Source of the DNA: an uncultured Succinatimonas sp.
GTDB taxonomy: Bacteria; Pseudomonadota; Gammaproteobacteria; Enterobacterales; Succinivibrionaceae
Direction of reading: 5' to 3'
Length of the DNA stretch: 7,879 nucleotides
NCBI GenBank assembly: GCA_937896115.1
Contig: CALBLB010000202.1
Coordinates: 1-7,879, forward strand
In this document: positions 5,159 to 7,879 of the stretch, piece after piece
Position numbering within the stretch: position 1 is the stretch's first letter
Layout: every line of letters starts with the position of its first letter
Notes under the pieces: model-generated
Told to the model about the DNA's origin: nothing
The model's input: the letters and a program-made list of their open reading frames with translations, nothing else
The model's database searches: none
Position numbers and translations under genes: made by a program

Positions 5159-5614
5159 ATGGATAATTTAAAGAAAAATCAGGTTCCCACTGCTATGGAT
5201 GCCGTTTCGGAGCCGGTTCCGTCTAGGGCCGGATCACTTGCTGAATCCGGTGAAACATATCTTGAGACCATCTTGATCATGAAAGAGCGCTCTTCAGGCG
5301 GATTAGTAAGAGCCGTGGATGTGGCTAATGAGTTGCGTTTTAGCAAGCCCAGTGTCAGCAGGGGCTTGGGACAGCTCAAAGAAAAAGGACTCATCACCAT
5401 TGCTCAGACAGGCGATCTTGAGTTTACTCCCGAAGGTTTGGCTCACGCCAAAAGCATTTTCAGACGTCATCAGATTTTGACGCTTTTTTTGCAGGATGTG
5501 GCAAAAGTTCCTGCGGATGTGGCTCAGCGTGATGCCTGTCGTATTGAACATGTGATTTCCGATGAATCCATGATAGGAATAGAGGCCTTTTTAAAGAAAG
5601 AAGGCGCTCTTTAA
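5159..5614 (+). CDS. DtxR/MntR-family metal-dependent repressor
   Basis: 151 residues. After a ~28-residue polar extension comes a DtxR-type winged helix (about 29-95, containing AVDVANELRFSKPSVSRGLGQLKEKGLI) and the helical dimerisation/metal domain. DACRIEHVISDES (125-137) aligns with DtxR EACRWEHVMSDEV, keeping the ligands equivalent to C102, E105 and H106 (here C127, E130, H131); H104 corresponds to H79. The positions of DtxR M10, E83 and H98 are T33, T108 and Q123. The primary site is therefore mostly present while the ancillary site looks reduced. A Cys at this position is typical of iron-type members, whereas MntR proteins usually have Glu. The C-terminal SH3/FeoA domain of full-length DtxR is absent, as in MntR. 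The start at 5159 has a weak ribosome binding site 28 nt after the Fur-like gene, suggesting one operon; ATG 5195 is an alternative start. Likely target: the box at 4239-4257. Confidence 0.88.
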   Translation: MDNLKKNQVPTAMDAVSEPVPSRAGSLAESGETYLETILIMKERSSGGLVRAVDVANELRFSKPSVSRGLGQLKEKGLITIAQTGDLEFTPEGLAHAKSIFRRHQILTLFLQDVAKVPADVAQRDACRIEHVISDESMIGIEAFLKKEGAL

Positions 5615-5640
5615 ATTTGATACGAAAATCCTGCCGGCAG

Positions 5641-6117
5641 TCAGTCTTCGACTTTATCCAAAAAATCCCCGGTTTTAGCGTTGAGCGTTTTAACGAGATC
5701 TTGGGGATTTACGCCTACGCTTAAGCCTCTGCGTCCGCCTGAGACTAATATTTCGTCATATTGCAAAGCACTTTGGGACAGAAGGGTCAAAGTGCGGCGC
5801 TTTTGACCAAAAGGGCTTACCCCTCCTATTACATAACCGGTTATACGAGTAGCTTCAGCGGGATCTGCAACTTCAAGGGCTTTAAGTCCCATGATCCTGG
5901 CAGCGTTCTTTAAAGAGATCATGGCATTAACCGGAGTTACTGCCGTAACGTAAGTTTTATCGTGTTTTAATAGGATGGTTTTGAATACTTTGTGAGGATC
6001 CATGCCTAATTCGGCAGCTGCGTGATGACCGAAATCGTGATCCACTTTGCAGTCGTATTCATATTCTTTAAAGGGGATCTTGTTCTTTTTTAGAAAATTT
6101 TGTGCAGGTGTGATCAT
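5641..6117 (-). CDS. ybaK: Cys-tRNA(Pro)/Cys-tRNA(Cys) deacylase YbaK
   Basis: 158 residues, the normal family length (E. coli 159), and aligned almost throughout with E. coli YbaK: TPAQNFLKKNKIPF, KVFKTILL, VTPVNAMISLKNAARIMGLK, TGYVIGGVSPFGQKRR and VSGGRRGLSV. The catalytic lysine is at residue 46 (KVFK), the same number as in E. coli. YbaK is a trans-editing enzyme in the cytoplasm that hydrolyses cysteine mischarged on tRNA-Pro, working with prolyl-tRNA synthetase. Upstream on this strand, GGAG lies about 12 nt before the ATG. The preceding minus-strand gene ends in a terminator between the two, so ybaK probably has its own promoter or depends on read-through; none is obvious in the short gap. 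It converges on the DtxR-like gene with only 26 bp between stop codons and no convincing terminator there. Confidence 0.95.
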   Translation of the reverse strand: MITPAQNFLKKNKIPFKEYEYDCKVDHDFGHHAAAELGMDPHKVFKTILLKHDKTYVTAVTPVNAMISLKNAARIMGLKALEVADPAEATRITGYVIGGVSPFGQKRRTLTLLSQSALQYDEILVSGGRRGLSVGVNPQDLVKTLNAKTGDFLDKVED

Positions 6118-6135
6118 TTCTTGGGTGACTCCGAT

Positions 6136-6163
6136 AAAAAAAGCTGCGGTTATACCGCAGCTT
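6136..6163 (-). terminator. Intrinsic terminator after the YjfB-like gene
   Basis: AAGCTGCGGT (6141-6150) and ACCGCAGCTT (6154-6163) form a perfect 10-bp stem with a 3-nt loop. Read on the minus strand it runs into seven T (6142-6136, the first two inside the stem). No T-run exists on the plus strand, so it serves the minus-strand gene at 6193-6408. Confidence 0.9.
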
Positions 6164-6192
6164 GATTCTACATCAACACCTGTGCAGTGCTT

Positions 6193-6408
6193 TCATACAT
6201 GCAGGTTGATATGTGTTCCCAGTGATCCTTCTGTTGCCAGAGTATCCGAAGATGCCGGGGTAACAGCAGATTGCATGGCATTTTGAGAGACGGCCGCAGC
6301 GCCTGAGATCAAAGACAAAACTTGTTGTCCCTGCTGATCCTCTGATCTTTTGGTCATGGCGATCTGCATCGAAGCCATGGTCTCGCTGGTGTCTATGGAT
6401 GTCGACAT
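6193..6408 (-). CDS. YjfB-like putative motility protein
   Basis: A 71-residue protein rich in S, A, T and Q, with no signal or membrane segment. Its pattern fits the small YjfB-type putative motility family: a short N-terminal stretch, MASMQIAMTKRSEDQQGQQVL in the middle, a low-complexity linker, and a closing LGTHINLHV, where family members end in an LGxxIDxxx-type motif. The role of the family is not established; the name comes from its association with motility genes. The start is well supported by AAGGAGG (complement of 6417-6423), 8 nt before the ATG. A sigma-28-type promoter lies just upstream and a strong terminator just downstream, so it is transcribed as a single gene in the flagellar regulon. 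That independently supports the assignment. Confidence 0.7.
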   Translation of the reverse strand: MSTSIDTSETMASMQIAMTKRSEDQQGQQVLSLISGAAAVSQNAMQSAVTPASSDTLATEGSLGTHINLHV

Positions 6409-6430
6409 ATATTTGTCCTCCTTGATCCTG

Positions 6431-6457
6431 TTAACGGCAAAAGTAAGACAATCTTCA
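6431..6457 (-). promoter_or_regulatory. Sigma-28 (FliA) promoter for the YjfB-like gene
   Basis: On the minus strand TGAA (6457-6454), a 15-nt spacer and GCCGTTAA (6438-6431) match the flagellar consensus TAAA-N15-GCCGATAA at 10 of 12 positions with exact spacing. The -35 overlaps the TGA stop of the HAD gene. The start site would fall just before the Shine-Dalgarno, giving a leader of about 15-20 nt. Confidence 0.65.
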
Positions 6458-7063
6458 GAGTTTTAACAATTTTAAAGCTTTTTTATAACCTTCTTCTGGA
6501 TCTGCAAACAACACGGTATGCATGCCGCGGGATCTTGCCGTAGCCAGGTTGGCTTCTTTGTCATCTATAAAAAGTGATTCTTCAGGATTTAGATGATAAC
6601 GTTCAAACAGAGTCAGAAAAATACCTTTTTCAGGTTTGATCATTTTTTCTTCTCCGGATACCACAATGCCTTCAAAATCATTTAAAAAGGGGAAGCGTTT
6701 GTAAGCTATGGGAAAGGTTTCTGCAGACCAGTTAGTAAGTCCGTAGGGAACGTATTTTCCTGATTTTTTCACGGCATTTAAAAGCTCGATACCCTGAGTT
6801 ATGGTACCGCCTAACATATCTTCCCACTTGATTTTCCACAATGCTATTTGCTCTTTAAATTCAGGATGTTGTGCTGAGAGCTCGGCAATGCAGTCATCAA
6901 ACGAACGGCCTCTGTCCATCTGCGAATTCCATTCACCGGTGCAGATATTGTTCAGGAAATATTCCATTTTCTCGTCGTCGTGGAATACCTGTTTGTAGGC
7001 ATAGCGCGGGTTCCAATCGATGAGTACCCCGCCAAAATCAAAGACTACGTTTTTTATAGCCAC
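6455..7063 (-). CDS. HAD-superfamily hydrolase (HAD-IA, YihX-like)
   Basis: 202 residues with the HAD motifs in order. Motif I is VFDFGGVLID with nucleophile D9; the usual second Asp is G11, as also seen in YihX-type members (D-L-G). Motif II is GLTNW (T110). Motif III is MIKPEKGIF (K143). Motif IV is LFIDDKEANLATARSRG (D167, D168). The segment between motifs I and II is a helical cap of the C1 type. Such enzymes act as cytoplasmic phosphatases on sugar phosphates or related metabolites (YihX dephosphorylates glucose-1-phosphate); the missing second Asp makes the exact chemistry uncertain. The start codon is GTG at 7063-7061, with GGAG 6 nt upstream. A terminator-like hairpin lies in its leader. 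The next gene downstream starts after 46 bp from its own sigma-28-type promoter. Confidence 0.93.
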   Translation of the reverse strand: MAIKNVVFDFGGVLIDWNPRYAYKQVFHDDEKMEYFLNNICTGEWNSQMDRGRSFDDCIAELSAQHPEFKEQIALWKIKWEDMLGGTITQGIELLNAVKKSGKYVPYGLTNWSAETFPIAYKRFPFLNDFEGIVVSGEEKMIKPEKGIFLTLFERYHLNPEESLFIDDKEANLATARSRGMHTVLFADPEEGYKKALKLLKL

Positions 7064-7084
7064 TTTTTACTCCGAATGTTCAGG

Positions 7085-7110
7085 AAAAACGAAGACGATA
7101 TAGTCTTCGT
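7085..7110 (-). terminator. Terminator-like hairpin in the HAD gene leader
   Basis: ACGAAGAC (7089-7096) and GTCTTCGT (7103-7110) form a perfect 8-bp stem with a 6-nt loop. On the minus strand it is followed by T residues (7089-7085, the first in the stem) and then CC. It lies 21 nt upstream of the GTG start of the HAD gene, and no other minus-strand gene precedes it. It is therefore either a leader attenuator or the end of a short leader RNA. Confidence 0.5.
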
Positions 7111-7253
7111 AATGCTAATTATTTAAAAAAAAATTCTCAAAATCTATGATCAGAAAAAAAATCTCTTAAGTTGCAAGTCAAAATCGCTTGTCAAAGCGGC
7201 AGATCCCTAAAAAACTGGGTATTAAGCTCTAGTCTTTGTTAAAATAAATAAGA

Positions 7254-7259
7254 TATGAT
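7254..7259 (+). promoter_or_regulatory. Possible -10 for the binding-protein gene
   Basis: TATGAT matches the -10 consensus at 5 of 6 positions and lies 49 nt before ATG 7309 in an AT-rich stretch. No good -35 is found at 16-18 nt (AGTCTT at 7231-7236 is poor), so this is weak. The rest of the divergent region 7111-7253 shows only A/T runs and a small CGCTT-GTCA-AAGCG hairpin (7185-7198). Confidence 0.25.
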
Positions 7260-7308
7260 GAATTTGCCGGTTTGAAACCTGTTTTCAAGCATGTACAGAG
7301 GGCTATTT

Positions 7309-7879
7309 ATGCAGAAATATTTTAAGGTTGCGGCCGTTGCCGCCGCGCTTAGCTTCGGAGCGCTGACCGCAGACGCCGAAGAAGTGTTGCGTTTCGGTAC
7401 TGAGCCTACCTTCGCGCCTTTTGAGTTTAGTGATCAGAATAACAAGGTAATAGGTTATGACGTCGATATCATCGATGCTATTGCTAAGGAAGCTGGTTTT
7501 AAAGTAGAGATTGTTTCCATGCCTTTTGACGGCTTGATCCCGGCGCTCATGACTTCTCAGCTTGATCTGGTGGCAGCCGGTATGACCATTACCCCCGAGC
7601 GTGCCCAAAAAGTAGACTTTACTGCTCCTTATTACAATTCTGGTTTAAGTGCGGTGATTTTAAAGTCCAACGTTAACAAGTTTAAGAAGTTGGACGATCT
7701 CAGTAAATCCCGCCTTTGCGGTCAAATAGGCAATACCGGTGTTGATTTTGCTAAAAAGCTTTCTGGTAACGTGGCTGCATTCAATACTCATGCCGAAGCT
7801 TTTATGGAACTTAAATCAAAGGGCTGTGATGCTGTGGTAACGGATCGTCCTGTGAATGAGTATTTCCTGTCTTCACAGA
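7309..7879 (+). CDS. Periplasmic amino-acid-binding protein (GlnH/SBP family 3), 5' part
   Basis: 190 codons are visible before the window ends; the family usually has about 240-270. MQKYFKVAAVAAALSFGALTADA is a typical Sec signal peptide, with probable cleavage after A23 (A-D-A). The mature part has the family 3 solute-binding fold: LRFGTEPTFAPFEF, GYDVDIIDAIAKEAG, PFDGLIPALMTSQLDLVAAGMTITPERAQKVDFTAPYY, then LCGQIGNTGVDFAKK. The TPER arginine and the following Asp correspond to residues that grip the alpha-carboxylate and amino groups of the bound amino acid. It would deliver a polar amino acid, perhaps glutamine or a basic one, to an ABC permease that should be encoded beyond the right edge. 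GAGGG (7298-7302) lies 6 nt before ATG 7309. The in-frame ATG at 7291 would put this ribosome binding site inside the coding sequence and is less likely. Confidence 0.93.
   Translation, partial: MQKYFKVAAVAAALSFGALTADAEEVLRFGTEPTFAPFEFSDQNNKVIGYDVDIIDAIAKEAGFKVEIVSMPFDGLIPALMTSQLDLVAAGMTITPERAQKVDFTAPYYNSGLSAVILKSNVNKFKKLDDLSKSRLCGQIGNTGVDFAKKLSGNVAAFNTHAEAFMELKSKGCDAVVTDRPVNEYFLSSQ

Noticed and set aside
5585..5640. Possible terminator between the DtxR-like gene and ybaK (GCCTT/AAGGC and CTGCCGGCAG)
   Set aside because: The stems are short and no T-run follows at the right place on either strand.
6047..6286. Plus-strand frame across ybaK and the YjfB-like gene
   Set aside because: Antisense to two well-supported genes and crosses the terminator.
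7171..7198. Promoter elements TTGCAA, TTGTCA and minus-strand TTGACA in the divergent region
   Set aside because: None has an acceptable -10 at 16-18 nt.
7303..7608. Minus-strand frame opposite the binding-protein gene
   Set aside because: The plus strand encodes an unmistakable signal peptide and SBP family 3 domain over the same bases.

Overview
The window looks like chromosomal DNA of an AT-leaning gammaproteobacterium. The support is a near-consensus Fur box (17 of 19 bases), a FliA/sigma-28-type promoter, an E. coli-like YbaK and a CstA-family transporter. A FeoB-associated Cys-rich protein next to Fur-like and DtxR-like regulators suggests an anaerobic or gut-associated lineage, perhaps Succinivibrionaceae-like. 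That placement is inference; no rRNA or other marker gene is present. I see no tRNA, IS element, CRISPR array or phage gene.

Left part (1-1436, + strand): the 3' end of a Sel1-repeat protein gene, then, 5 bp later, a small gene whose product weakly resembles the pRiA4b ORF-3-like family. A 408-bp non-coding stretch follows (1437-1844). It holds a long hairpin, two related GTAAAWTTAC-type palindromes, a strong sigma-70 promoter, and a structured leader of about 130 nt that ends in an intrinsic terminator. The leader precedes a compact cstA-type transporter gene (1845-3563), which has its own terminator. The layout suggests that cstA is controlled by premature termination, with a possible CsrA-like site at its ribosome binding site.

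Middle part (3675-5614, + strand): a C-terminally membrane-anchored protein of unknown function, then a small metal-regulation locus. The locus encodes a FeoB-associated Cys-rich membrane protein, a Fur-like regulator whose metal-binding C-terminal domain is replaced by a short FeoA-like segment, and a DtxR/MntR-type regulator. A DtxR/IdeR-like box (15 of 19) overlaps the predicted transcription start of the first gene. A Fur box (17 of 19) overlaps the predicted promoter of the second. The locus therefore appears to be wired to both metalloregulator families, with no feoA or feoB gene beside it.

Right part: on the minus strand, a HAD-family hydrolase (GTG start, intrinsic-terminator-like hairpin in its leader), a small YjfB-like putative motility protein with a sigma-28-type promoter and its own terminator, and ybaK (Cys-tRNA(Pro) deacylase). 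Divergently, at 7309, a periplasmic amino-acid-binding protein of the GlnH type begins and runs off the right edge.
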